The translations under genes and the position numbers were made by a program. Below, piece by piece: positions 1 through 11,721 of a stretch of DNA of 64,000 nucleotides. The notes under the pieces are model-generated. The model was not told the origin of the DNA, made no database searches, and saw only the letters and a program-made list of their open reading frames with translations. Within the stretch, counting starts at the first letter, position 1; each line of letters opens with the position of its first letter. Source of the DNA: Terana coerulea (lineage: Eukaryota > Basidiomycota > Agaricomycetes > Polyporales > Phanerochaetaceae); assembly GCA_024811115.1 (NCBI GenBank), contig JAKOGH010000072.1:62001-126000 (forward strand), in the 5' to 3' direction.

Positions 1-120
1 TAGTCTTTACTCTTTATAAACTGTTTAATACCCTTTATTTACTCTTTACTCTTTAACTACAAATATTTTGTAAAGGTAAAGTAAAGGGTTGGAGCCTTAC
101 AACATATACGTGCCGTAAGG
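1..120. repeat. AT-rich CTTTAC/GTAAAG-motif repeat at left end
   Basis: The first 120 bases are built from reiterated ACTCTTTA, TAAACTGTTTA and GTAAAGGTAAAG blocks. Reverse-complement versions of the same blocks occur near the right end at about 63150-63265. This is low-complexity, repeat-derived DNA, probably part of a dispersed element cut by the window edge. No coding potential is seen. The family is not recognised. Confidence 0.5.
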
Positions 121-149
121 TAGACTGAAAAAGAACTTAGACACTATAA

Positions 150-220
150 TGCATTAAGAGGGAATCGAACCCCCGGCGGGTCGATGGCAACGACCCAGGT
201 TACCACTACCCCATTAATGC
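150..220 (-). tRNA. tRNA-Gly(GCC)
   Basis: Read on the minus strand, a 71 nt cloverleaf folds. The acceptor arm GCATTAA pairs with TTAATGC, with discriminator A at 150. The anticodon stem GGTCG/CGACC closes a seven-base loop TTGCCAT with anticodon GCC. The T-arm has the GGTTCGATTCC B-box. A short T-run follows the 3' end, as expected for an RNA polymerase III terminator. There is no intron. An identical tRNA body lies at 50275-50345. Confidence 0.95.
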
Positions 221-1710
221 TTGTTGGCTTGTCAGGTTTTAATCGTTTGATTGCCGCACCGTGCACAGCCAACTAGTTCTGAATCCGCGGGTGGCACTGG
301 AGCTTGGCAGAGTCACTGTTAGGGCAGAGTTTTCAACCGCGTCCATGTACACCTCGAGCTCCATACTAAATCCTCTGCGCAACTCCTTCAATTCCCGAGT
401 GCGATTTCTTCTACGTCCGCTTACTTTGGGTCGATGCTACTTTGCAGCCGGAAGTCAAGATGCCTCTCGAGCAAATTCAGTCCGATGGCCGTCCCCCATA
501 TACACATCCTCTCGTCTGAGCCTGCAGAATTCCGTATTCCAAGCACATGTTAGTGCTCTTCCACTTGACTTCCTAGGCAACGCCTCCACCTCAAGACCCT
601 CACAAACCCTCAGCGCGGTGCAAGTCACTGAGAAGCTGGAAGGCCTATTCACTGGGCTGTCGGAGCAGCATCCTCGCACGAAGCGTGCGACCCATTGCAT
701 GTACGCCTGGCGGGTGTCAGGCGCTGCCAACGTCTCCACGGCCTTTTCAGAGCGCTCCGCTAAGACGACTGGAAAGTCGAAGCGTTCGTTAACGCCTGCA
801 TCGCTGGAAGATGTCCGGCTAGGGTCAGTGTCAGGCGGCGAATCTGGTGCTGGCAACCGCCTCGAACGACTCTTGGAGTTGTCGGAGGATTGTAAAGGCC
901 GGAATGTCGTCCTGGTGGTGGACCGGTGGTACGGAGGTGTCCCACTTGGAAGTCACCGGTGGAAGTGTATCTCGGGGGTAGCAAAGGAGGCGTTGGGTAT
1001 CGCAGCGGAGCGGGGTGGAAATAACGGTTCACGCACATGCACGCTTAAAGGGGCCATCCCGTCAAGTACGTAGAGTGAAGCTTTCGCTGTGGATTACGTG
1101 AAATGACTTGCACTTACAAGGTTTCTACCACCGTCTATATCGAATGTACGACAGGTCCACCAATGCCCTGTTGCGTTCGAACTCCCAGCACACGCAGTAC
1201 CGTGAAGGTATTCTGTCAGACGGGTCAAGTATTTGACTACTTGGGAACTGTGTCTTACAGCAATTGTACAGTGGATGAGCACGCTACGTATCAACGCCGC
1301 CCGCATTCGTAAGTTTACTCAGGTTCAATCGTACTTGTAACACTTGATTTAATATGGCCGCTGTAGACTCAGAGCCGACTGTCGTAGCGTGTGAAGCCAC
1401 AAGCCCGTGGGCCATTTACGACATATCAATGTTCAACGTCAACCCCTCCTTCTCATACCATCTGAAAATGTGCATCCTGTCTACGGGATCGTCGACGCGC
1501 GGTGTGCACCTAACGACGCGGCAGCAACACCTATCGGACTGTTGGGCCAAAGGATGCCAGATGGTGTACACTCGGGGGATAGCTGGAGCTGACTATGAAG
1601 TAATATTATGAGATTTCCATAGCTCAAATATACGAATCATTATATAGCGGGATCGGGTTTCAATATCTTACTGGTCACCGTGGCATGAATATTGCCGATA
1701 GTCGTACGGA
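221..1710. other. No confident gene
   Basis: Open frames overlap on both strands here: a 270-codon plus frame at 261-1073, and minus frames around 455-1038. None shows a recognisable domain, signal peptide or convincing intron structure, and none resembles another gene in the window. The compositional bias is mild. It may be decayed coding sequence on the minus strand, but I cannot support a gene. Confidence 0.4.
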
Positions 1711-3837
1711 TTAGTGCTGCCTCTTTGCCACTTTGACCATGAGAGGATACTTCAGGACACTGGTCCGCATATTCGACCATCCGTCCAAGAACGCCTTCGG
1801 CTTGAATTCGGGTGCGAAGGTGATGTCGTAGGCGAGAAGCAAGTGAGCAAGCACGACATGGAGCTGGCGTATCGCCAACTGTTTGCCAAGACATCCGTAT
1901 GGACCTGGGAGGTGGCGGCCGAATGAGACACTGAGTCGCATCGCACGCAATGACTATGGGACTCACCAAACATAAACGACATCAGCGCCGCCTGCTTCGT
2001 CACCGTGTTCGGACCCAGCCCGTCCTTGAACCACCGTTCAGGCTTGTACTCGAGCGGCGCGGGCGAGAAGTTCTCCTCGCTCGTCTGCTGCGCGTACCCG
2101 CACACGCCGACGATGGTGCCCTCCGGGACGAACTGGCCCGCCAAGACAGCGCCGCCGTGTGGGACGACGCGCGGGAAGCCGGGGAACGGCGTGCCCAGCC
2201 GTAGGCCTTCCTGCACGGCGGCTGTCATGTACGGCAGCTTGAGGAGTGTGGCGTGGTCGCCAGCTGTGACTTCGCCCGTGGGGAAAGCCTCGGCCAGTTC
2301 TTTCTTCAGCTTGTCGTACGTCCCTGGCGTGTTGAGGAGGTAAAGAGGATGACGGCGACTATTGCGGCTGTCGTGTCTGAGCCTGTCGAGACGTAGCATC
2401 GACATTGGGGTGAGAGAGGGTCCGAGGAGAACGTTTGTCCAACGTACCGGCCGCAATAGCGAATACAGTATCCGTTTCCAAGTCTTTACCATCCAACGCC
2501 GGGTATGGGTGCTCGTCCCTCTCAGCAAGCTACAGAATAATCAGTTAACGCTCATCTATGCTTATATCAACTTACAAAGAGGGAGCACATGTCGCTATTC
2601 GTCTTCGACTTCACTTGTTTCTCGTGATCAGTAGGTCCGCTGCTAGCTTCTCTAGACGCTTGAGATATGAGCTGGGCAACAGGCTTATGACGTCGAACAC
2701 TGCTGGAACCTCGCCAAAGCTACAAAGTTTGGGCACCGTCGGATGAGAATTACAGTGAACCTGAAGCGTTGCTCACATTTCGAACAAGATGACAGCATTC
2801 TTGGAGAAGTCGACTGCATGAGTCGGGTCGCCTTCTTCCATGAACTCCTGTTTGGGGCGTGAGATGGCATTTATCATGTAAGTGATATGCCTACAATTCG
2901 GTTGGAACCGCCAAACGTTATGTCGCCCTGGTTCGCTCAGCCATATGGAAGATAGGAAGGTCGTGAGAGCGACATACCATGAGATCAAAGGACCAGTGGT
3001 CAATAGCGTGACCAACATTCACAACTCCTGAGGAACTTCGTCGTCTGGCTATGCATGCGACGAGATGCTCGGACCGCGTGTTCAGAATTTCGGCCCATTC
3101 ATCCAGCCTGCCAGGCTACTCAGTTCAAGCACCGATAAATTCCCCACACGCTTACCCAGCGGGGGTGAATGCAGGGGCCCATATCCGTCTTCGATTGTGA
3201 TGTACATTTCTGTCTCTGGTAAAGAAGAGCGAGCTATCCGAGTCACGGCCAGGTCTGTAATTCTCGCTCTTGTCGTAGGCTTGGGAGGACGCGTAGATTG
3301 GATTGACCGCATCCAAGGAGTTGATAGAGAGTTTGTTAGGGCCTTACACTTAGCATTAGCAACGGAGCGGCATTGTGGAATGACTGAACTGACCTATACG
3401 GACGAAGGTTCCATACTTCTTGTGCAGCTCCGTCACAACAACATGTCTTCGTCCTGACGCCGCCGCATACGCAAGTGCAAGACTGGTCACTTTGTTGATG
3501 ATAGGACCAGGGAACGACGCTAACGGATGAAAAGGCGAAAGCCTGTAGGATACTATCGCGAAAATGGTGATCAACGTGGTCCAAGCGAGGAACGCGGTCG
3601 CGTATGAGACAGAGTCCGTGAGCAGCCCAGTCGAGATGTACCGTGCGGCGGTCACCGCCACATGGGACAATGCTCCTGAAAGCACTATGAGGTCCCCTCT
3701 TGGCTCATGAGACCAAAGGTAACCGCACACTGTCTAGGAGGCATTACGCGGATAAGCTTCTACGTTTTTGCTTCATATGCGTGTCCACATACCAATGATG
3801 TGGCGGACGCCAACGGCAAGACACCAAGGGCCGCCAT
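1711..3837 (-). CDS. Cytochrome P450, type A copy 1
   Basis: This is a multi-exon, class II-type (membrane-anchored) fungal P450 monooxygenase, expected at the endoplasmic reticulum and reduced by cytochrome P450 reductase. Exon 1 starts with MAALGV. A hydrophobic anchor is followed by a proline-rich hinge (LSPFHPLASFPGP) and helix-C-like residues (FFTRDRNVHHNRRRIW). The I-helix has GSDTTA near 2360-2385, and ExxR is EGLR near 2202-2213. PERW follows, and the heme loop reads MFGPYGCLGK near 1895-1975, split by an intron. The heme signature has Tyr where FxxGxRxCxG usually has Arg. A clear paralogue lies at 54795-56964, and aligning the two supports the exon joins, including the first acceptor. 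About ten introns are needed. Substrate is unknown. Confidence 0.85.
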
Positions 3838-5235
3838 GGTCTTACCAAGGTTGCGTGTTCTGCCGACGTCCGAGGCAAACGACGTGCAGGTCCTCAAGAA
3901 AGAGCGACGCGGGGAAACGCAATTCCTGCAACAAGGCCACTCAGCACCAGAGGGACAGCGTGGGAAATCTGTTCTTTCAGCGCTCAAACCTTGCTCGTGC
4001 CGGCCCAGTCTCAGCCTGGCCTAGTTTCATGATTATTCCCGTCACTGAATGACCGTGATACGGTCCACTCACGACGGTTCGTCTGATGATGATTTTTTTT
4101 GTGAAAGCGCACCTTTTGATCGGATCTGTCTTGGATCAATATTTTCAGGCTCGTCGCGCCCCGTCCCATGCGCATTATGCCGACCGCCGGTCTGTGTGGC
4201 CGTCCCTCCCTGGGTGGCAGATGGATGCAAGTTGTTTTGGCCATCTTGAAGACGACTGTATGTTGAGCATCGCTGCTGCAGACTCATGCATCATGAGTCA
4301 AGAGACCGTTGTGGCAGGAGCAGGTTCTAAACAAGGTTCAAATCAAAACCGGATCGGGTCGCAGATCTCGCGCAAGTCCGCTTTGTGGCGCTCGCCAGCA
4401 ACCGGGGAATTAGCGCTCTCCCCAACATGCTGAAACATTGCTGAAACATACAGTCTCCTGCTAGTAGCTCATGTGCGCTGAAGGCTGCGTAGTATGTTTG
4501 TCTGCAAAGGCATGTGAACTGCTCATCATACGAAATCCCTTGCATACTCCAACGTTCTCGTCGACAGCGACGTCTCAATCAGACCAGCTCCGAGTCGGCG
4601 GCGATGCCATACGTGACGACCGGTATATCAGCGCACAAGCGCGCCGCTGTAACCACCATCAAGCCTGCCGCTTCGGATGGATTCCAAAGATTCGCTTCAT
4701 CTCGACGGGGTTTGTGGAAGAGGACTCACTGTACTATGTAGGTACCGCTTTCAGGGCATACGCCCGCCTGGCCATATCCTTTGATAGACTGTCTGGGCCC
4801 TTCACTTGCTGCCTCGACAGAGTTTCTGCCGGAACCTCCAGATGCGTCTCCTGTACCCTGGGTCTGCAAAACTGTTCATCCAGCCGAACCAGATTGTTTC
4901 AAGGGCCGGAGCAACGGTCATCATCATTCGACGTCCGGGCGTGTGGGAAAATGGAACGCGACCGTTTATTGAAGGATCTGTTCTCAATCTTCCGAAGTCT
5001 GGCCACCACGCCGTCATGGCCGGTGATGCTCATTGCTGACGCCGCGCGGTCTGAAGTCCTGGGCAGGGCGGCGCCGCTTGATAGTTTACGGTGACGGCTC
5101 CAAAAGCCTTACGGCAACCCGCTCATCTTCCCGCTCATAAGGAGTCGTTTCTCGGTCACTTCGTGGACTTGCCCTGCTCCCTGTGTGTCGTCCACTCACG
5201 GCGTCCTTCGCCCTCCTTTCACACTCTGGGTCGTC
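3838..5235. other. Intergenic, unassigned open frames
   Basis: Upstream of the minus-strand P450 and of the plus-strand DUF6534 gene. The longest frame is plus 4471-5094 (207 codons). A second plus frame near 4806-5039 reads protein-like (for example GATVIIIRRPGVWENGTRPF) but has no start, domain or partner exons I can name. No RNA gene or repeat was seen. It may be a decayed gene. Confidence 0.35.
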
Positions 5236-7318
5236 ATGTCCGCTATCCAGATTCCTGGACTGCCCACCACCTGGGATAATACATTCGGCGCCCTTCAAAT
5301 TGCCGCCTACGTCACCGCTGTGTGAGTGTTTCCTGTGGCACTCCAAAACGTATCTTCAATTCACATTGCGCTCACAGGTTGTATGGCATATTGCTCCTGC
5401 AATGCTATATTTTCTTCCGCAACACTCAGCGGGAAAAAATGTTCATGAAGTACTCGGTGAGTTGCTCGTCTTTCCGCCACCTGTCTAGCTCACCTTCCCT
5501 TGCAGGTCTGGGGCTTACTGTGCGCTGCACGGCTACTTGTCGATTTTTGCCCTAGAATGCTGAGTATAACTGTATCGCAGGGTCCTCAACACGCTCCATC
5601 TCATATTCGCAATACATTCAAGCTATTGGTGAGAGCATGATCGGGTGCCGTCAGAACACGAAGTCTAATCGAAGAGTGAAGGTACACTGTCACGAACTAC
5701 GCCAACCCTATCATAATTGCGGTCGACAGCCCATGGTATGTATGTGCCGTAACAACCTAAGGTCGATGACTCACCTATTCGCAACGATGCAGGAGCATTC
5801 CGGTAAGAGGCGGCAAGCGTAGGCTTCTCGTTGTCATACTGACGTTCTGATTTTCTGGCAGCTGATTGAGATGTGTGGGGTGAGCTCTTCTCTCCGTCTC
5901 ATATGCCGTCGCCAGAACTCAGTGCCGTATGATAGGCGACCAACAATTTTGTCGTCCAAGGGTAAGACACCGAAGTTGTTCAACCTGTCCCACCCTAATT
6001 ATTTGATTGCCAGCTGGTTTGTCTTTCGCATCTGGATACGTAAGTCACAACGGTGCTACCGATACACACTGCTGACAGTTCGTTTAGTGAGCGACAAGAA
6101 CCTATGGCTCACTGGCCCCCTGGTGTGTTGTCCTTCTTCATTCGGCGACTGAGTCGAACTAACCGACGTTGTGGTTCAGGGAGTTTTTGTCCTCGGGCAG
6201 TGGGGTACGTCGCCTAGGCAGTCCACATCGTACCTCCATACTGATAGTCGTGGCTTTCAAGCTGTGGGCTTCGGCCTTGCCATCAAGCTGTAAGCAATAC
6301 TCCCTCCAATGTCTGCTTCATTGATCATTGGTGACTCACCTGCTCTTTCTGCCCAATAGCTTGCTTTTGCCCACCTTCGCCTCGTATGCTGAAGAAAACG
6401 TGAATCGCTCGCGCTTGAGCTGCCGTCCGAGAGCCCTGCTGACCGCCCTTCTCCTCAGGTGCTCGTGTATCTCACGCTGTCTCTGGACACAGCGTCGAAT
6501 ATCATTATAGCGCTAATACTGTGCTACTTCCTGTACAACGTCAGACAAACGCCTATTCGCCGGTATGCAATTTCACTACTCACCGCCTTACCTCGGTTCA
6601 CCTGTTTCTCTAGCATGCGTTCCATTATCGACACCTTGATGGTGTATATCATCAACACTGGTCTGTTGGGCGTGTGAGTAGTGGCTTTGCGGTGCAGACC
6701 CCTTAGTGTAGCGGCTGACTGTCTTGCAGCGTCGTTTCTCTGAGCTGTATTATCTTGGTTCGTTCATTAGCCTTGTTAGCACTTGTACCCGGGTCTTTGA
6801 TCTCCGTCATTACAGCGCGTCACACAGCCGTCGAACTTCATCTTCTGGGGTAGTAAGTACCTTCGGTTATCCCTTCTTCCGGTTTACTGATCATGTCACA
6901 GTTTACGTTCCTTACATGAGCGGTAAGTGCCCTGAGATATTCGACGACATACCCCTCTCACTCCATCTATACGAAGTCTATTCCAACTCGCTCTTGGGGT
7001 CGTAAGTTGGCTTCTACCTACACGTTCATCCCGAGCCTAATCCGCTGCACATCCGCAGCTTGAATGCCCGCGACTGGTTCAAGAGCAACTCAGACCACGT
7101 CACTATCCCTCTGAGCGACTTGCAAGTTAGCGCTAGGAGGAGTGGCTCGAGGGGTATGGTCTTCGGTCGCGGTGGACAGGATGTGAGCTAGACGCTACTT
7201 CTGTATTGCGATGATTGCTGAAATGTTCTACCAGCATGAATCGCAGACCCACCAGACAAGTAACGGTTACGCGGACGGTATCAAAGTTGACACCGTGACC
7301 ATGAAAGCGGAACTATAG
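5236..7318 (+). CDS. DUF6534-type seven-helix membrane protein
   Basis: A gene with more than ten short exons. The start MSAIQIPGLPTTWDNTFGAL is characteristic of basidiomycete DUF6534 membrane proteins, a large family of unknown function. Next come hydrophobic exons: LYGILLLQCYIFFRN, VLNTLHLIFAIHSSYWYTV with TNYANP, FVFRIWILSDKNLWLTGPLV, and VLVYLTLSLDTASNIII. The second half has the hallmark RSIIDTLMVYIINTGLLG, then NFIFWG, SNSLLGSLNARDW and a hydrophilic tail ending KAEL. Joining exon 5517-5530 to 5581 and then to 5690 across consensus introns restores the family sequence. The stretch around 5870-5960 matches the family poorly, so one small exon may be diverged or damaged. A plasma-membrane location is inferred. 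Confidence 0.75.
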
Positions 7319-7655
7319 AAGGCGCATCCTTTGTTCGGTTAACCCACTAGCCCTCTCGAATGCGGCAGCGAAGACTGTCGACCTGCTTCGCTCTTTTGTA
7401 CTACGACGCTCGTTTACATTACTCATTCACTTTGTACATATCTTAGAAGCTCGGTCTATTCACCCCGATTTTGCGGGTACCCCGAAGATCAAGTTGGCTG
7501 TCCGAGTCCCAGCACTGCGGTAGCGTCGTCAATATGAGTATCGGTGATAAGCGAGACCGCGCTAAGTCGTTTCCCGCTTTCTTTCGCGCAAGTAAATCTA
7601 CCAGAGGGCAGCAACTCAAGCGATACTAATACTTCAGCGTCAATACGCCTTTGCC
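7319..7655. other. 3' flank of DUF6534 gene
   Basis: No gene is seen. It holds the terminator region of the upstream gene and short unrelated open frames. Confidence 0.4.
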
Positions 7656-8170
7656 ATCCAACGGACTCACAAGCTTCACGACGGGTTCAAAATCAGTCAC
7701 GACGTCATCATAGGCGGTTGCAAGTCAATGACTGTCGTTGGGTCCCTTGCCCAAGATATCGGCGGAGGTGCGGAGAGCAAGTTCTCCCGCACAAATTTTC
7801 TAGATCCCGACCACATCTTAATGAAATTGCGGGAATGTTCCGCCATTGAGACCTACGGAACCTTCGTTCAAGTCGAAGACGGCGCGCTTTAGTCAAGGAC
7901 TTTGACTCGCACCACTTGCGCACCATCCAAGGGCGACCCTATGAGCAATGTTGAATTGAAGGTAAGTTACGTGCCGTTGTATCCTACCATATGATAGGCG
8001 AGCACTAACGACACTACCTACCAGACATTATGCTCCATTGAAGCGTCAGCGCTCGACGGTTTGGCCAGCGCCATAGGGCACGAAAAGGCGACCAGGGTTG
8101 GAGAAGGCTGCGCCAGTGCGCCACGGGCGTCGATATATCGCAATCCCCCTTCGACGTTTGGCCACAAGTG
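7656..8170 (+). pseudogene. Hypothetical protein remnant
   Basis: One plus frame gives a protein-like stretch (LHDGFKISHDVIIGGCKSMT, then VVGSLAQDIGGGAESKF and ILMKLRECSAIETYGTFV). It hits a stop just after VEDGAL near 7890. The sequence continues sensibly in another frame as LVKDFDSHHLRTIQGRP, implying a one-base indel in the GGCGCGCT run near 7882-7890. A further fragment, MSNVELK then TLCSIEASALDGLASAIG, follows a possible intron at 7963-8024. I do not recognise the family. No start codon is convincing. It is more likely a decaying gene than a real short one. Confidence 0.4.
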
Positions 8171-8313
8171 AAACCGGTACGAAGAGTTCGTAACATCCAT
8201 ATTGTCAGCGCGCCGATTGTCTAGTATATAGCCGACCCTCAGGCCGGCGGGACCCCTCAGCTTCTTCAGTAAAACCTACCGCGGTTACCAGCTTTTAATT
8301 CAACGAACACACT

Positions 8314-9813
8314 ATGGCATTCGCGCCCGTCCCCGAACCCGACACGCCTATTGGGCGATATCGACGACTGTCGCCGCACGCTGGCATTTTTGTCTCGCCG
8401 CTGCAGCTCGGGGCGGTGAGCCTCGGTACCAAATGGCCCCGTGTAGGCACGACGGACAAGGACACGGCGTTCAAGTACCTCGACGCGTACTTCGAAGCGG
8501 GCGGCAACTTCATCGACACCGCTAACTGGTAGTACGTGGCTTTCTTGACGCTTGCGCGCCAATAAGTACGTGACTGACGGTGGTCACAGCCAGAACGGCG
8601 AAAACGAGGAATGGATTGGAGAGTGGATGGAGGCGAGAGGGAACCGCGACCAGCTTGTGATTGCCACCAAGGTATGTGCAAACTTGCGTGCGTACTCGTG
8701 GAGGCCCATTTGTTGATACACACAACGCAATGTCAGTACAGCGGCAATTGGCAAATCGGGAATCCCGACGTAAAGACCGCCGCCGCATTTGTTGGAAACA
8801 ATACCAAGTCGATGAAGCTTAGCCTTGAAGCAAGCCTGAAGAAGCTCAGGACGACGTACATCGACATTTTCTACATTCACTGGTGGGACTGGACTACTTC
8901 GGTTGAAGAGGTCATGGATGGCTTGCACAACCTAGTCGCCCAAGGTAAAGTTTTGTACTTGGTCAGTGTGCCGCTTGTTGCTACGCGCGGGAGAATGGCT
9001 GATGGAACGCTGCAGGGTGCGAGCAACACACCCGCATTCCGGGTGGCGCAGGCCAATCAGTACGCCCGCGACCACGGCCGCCCGCAGTTTGTCATCTACC
9101 AGGGCGAATGGAACGTGATCTGCCGCGACGTCGAGCGTGAGATCCTCCCGCTCTGCCGCGCAGACGGTACGCCGCATCACGCTTTGCTCTTCACAGACCG
9201 CTAACGGGCGACGCCGCTCTGGCAGGCATGGCGTTCGCGCCGTGGAACGTGTTCGCGGCGGGAAAGCTGCGCACGGACGCCGAGGAGGAAGAGCGCGAGC
9301 GCAATGGCACGGGCGGACGCACGGGGTACGGCTCCACCTGGAGGCGCAACGAACTGGAGCGCAAAGTCTCGGGCGTCCTCGAGCAGATTGCTGCAGAGGT
9401 GGGCACGACCAACATCCGCAACGGTGAGCCTTGCTCGCTGCCATCATCTCTGACTTGGCTGAACACGGACATCTACAGTGCTCATCGCCTATCACCTACA
9501 CAAGTTACCATACGTCTTCCCGCTCGTTGGCGGCAACAAGATCGGGCACCTCCAGTCCAACATCGAGGGACTGCAAATTGCGCTCACGGACGAGCACATC
9601 AAGCAGATTGAAAATGCTGCGCCGTTCGATATTGGGTATCCGATGAAGTACACCGTGAGTCTTGTCTCCCAAGCTTCGGATGTGGAGAAAGCACTAAGCG
9701 ATGGGATTTTATCACAGGGCGACGGATCGGTACCTCACAGGAACAATCGTTCTGCGATTTACTGTGAGGTTGAGCCTTTCTCTGCTCCTATCCGTCCTGC
9801 TCCAAAGCAATAG
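8314..9813 (+). CDS. Aryl-alcohol dehydrogenase-like aldo-keto reductase
   Basis: Seven exons (8314-8531, 8590-8671, 8737-8961, 9016-9166, 9226-9423, 9479-9654, 9718-9813) sum to 1146 nt, a clean 381-residue protein. It is a cytosolic NADPH-dependent aldo-keto reductase of the AKR9-like group (fungal aryl-alcohol dehydrogenases and norsolorinate-reductase relatives). The catalytic tetrad is visible: Asp68 and Tyr73 in FIDTANWY, Lys100 in VIATK, His148 in [15 protein letters not shown] and [14 protein letters not shown] follow the family order, and a [11 protein letters not shown] stretch fits the C-terminal cofactor loop. The start is the first ATG and gives the family N-terminus. The final exon is short and diverged, so the exact C-terminus is less sure. 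In white-rot fungi such enzymes reduce aryl aldehydes; the substrate here is inferred. Confidence 0.9.
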
Positions 9814-9962
9814 GCGAGCGTGCAAGTATGCGCCTTAGCGTCCAGACGTCCTTCAAAAGCACCTGGCTAGCATTGATGGATTGCAACAACGGTCACAGAG
9901 CTATCATCGAGAATATAAGGAACCTACAGAGTGAAATATGTGACACAGATAATACAGAGAAC

Positions 9963-11241
9963 TTATTTGGCGCCAGACGCTTGGAAACACGGGTACTTGG
10001 CCCCCATCCGCTCGTCCGTCGTCGCAAGATCGCTGTTGAACCTCAGCATCGCCTCCTCGCTCGACATCTCGTTCGGTTTCAGATACGGCACGTCGCGACC
10101 GGTCCCCATGCGCGCATACACGCGGTACAGCCGCTGCGCGTGGAGCGTCGGGAGCGTCTCAACGGCGACCTTGAGGTTGTGCTCGCACGTCGAGGCGCAT
10201 AGCCGACTGTAGCCCTTGTCGCGGTCGATGTACTCTTGCAGAAGGGTCGGGTCGGGGCTCCAGGTGAGGCAGCGCGTGCGTGGCATGGCGTCGAGCGGGT
10301 CGTCGAGCACAGAGACGAAACGCATCATCGGAGGGCCGCCAGGCTTGCCCATGGTGAGGTTGTTCCGCAGGCCTGGGGTGATCTTAAGGAGCTCGTCGAC
10401 TGTGAGGACAATGATCTGGGTGACCTGGGGGTAGAGGTGAGACGGACGGTCGAAAACAAATGGAGGACACTCACGACAAAGTCCCGCAGTTTGTCGGTGT
10501 GTGGTTTAGGGTTCGGGGACATCCAAATTGCCGCACTGAATAACAGAGCACATTCAGTCCCCTGGACGTGCTACGGAATGTTGTTTGAACTCACGTGTGC
10601 GTGGTCACCCGTTCTGGGTAATTCGCCAGGTCCAGAGCAATAATTTCATACTCCAGCAACGTCTCTCGCCACAGGTCCATCCACTTGCTGAACTTCTTTC
10701 CCATGTCGAGTATCCTGCGCTCTTCCGTATTCATATCGGGTTCCTTGACCACACCGGGCCCCGAGGAGCCCGAAGGAGCACGCACAAGCCCCTGGTGAGG
10801 AACGCAGCTGTTCTTATGCCCGCCGCTCCATGCTGCCCGTTGACAGTCCGATGACTATATGCGCGTCCAAACGATCTTATACGTTGGTTCGACACATGTG
10901 TCAAAGCATTGACCGCGTTATGTCGTAGGAAACGCGTTTGAACGGAATTTGAGCGACAAGGATTTTTCCGCCGGAGAAGTGTAACAAGGGTCCTTCAGTC
11001 CAGATAGTATTCAGGGGAGGTACAGAAAAGAACGTACACAGTATGTTGTGATCCTGTTTGAAAATGAAATTAGCTCGTTCTTCTGCAGACTATATGAGCC
11101 CTCGCTCTGGTGCTAGCAGCGGCCAAAAATACGGGAGCTGGGAACGGCACGCACTCACCTGCACCTCGCACACCGCTTCAACGAAACGCCTTTCGGTAGG
11201 TCTTCCGCGTGTTTCTGACAGTTGAAGCAAAAACTTCCCAT
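9963..11241 (-). CDS. MYND zinc-finger protein A
   Basis: First of four MYND-finger paralogues. The start MGSFCFNCQK opens the zinc finger. Exon 1 ends KRCARCR. A tiny second exon encodes ITTYC, and exon 3 continues SSDCQRAAWSGGHKNSC, completing the Cys/His zinc-ligand pattern. The body shares the cluster's core (KFSKWMDLWRETLLEYEIIA then LDLANYPE). The C-terminal part (FVSVLDDPLDAMPRTRCLTW and onward to ASGAK) is longer and differs from copies B and C. MYND fingers bind proteins rather than DNA in most studied cases, and the role here is unknown. It is transcribed divergently from copy B across a 480 bp shared promoter interval. Confidence 0.8.
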
Positions 11242-11721
11242 GCTGTAAGAACGAGGTTGCTCGTAGTTGCGTTGTTATGGAGGAAGTCGAGAGACGGTGC
11301 AGATGGGCGAGCGGCGGGACGAGCTAATTACAGGCGTCTAAGTCATAAACGCCTGCCTCTCGTGGATTATCTTTTATTGATTTTGTGGTAAATATCTCTT
11401 CGCTTCTCCGGCCATGGCGCCGTCGTCCTCCTCCTGCAAGACACCATGTAAGAGTCATAGCACTTGTTTTGGGATATTGTGTAGGTATGATTTCCGATGA
11501 TTCTCGCGTGGCTGCACCAGCTCTGACCAGCATTCATTTAGACTGCTTCGGGTCGAACAAAAGCAGCGATGCTTTGGCCTACTTCAGACCCCTATATCAT
11601 GCTTCGATCTTCGTGAACTCTTTATCGTTATACCGTTTTCTTGTATATAAGCTGGGAGAAAAGCATTCTCATCTTTCACCGCATCTCCTCAGACCAGTAG
11701 TGTGCAAAGTCTCGTCGCAAT
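11242..11721. promoter_or_regulatory. Divergent promoter between MYND A and B
   Basis: A 480 bp gap separates the two start codons. A TATATAA box lies at 11644-11650, 72 bp upstream of the copy B start. The left side carries no equally clear TATA box toward copy A. No gene is seen. Confidence 0.55.

Noticed and set aside
261..1073. 270-codon plus-strand gene
   Set aside because: No domain, no paralogue and overlapping open frames on the other strand; coding status cannot be supported.
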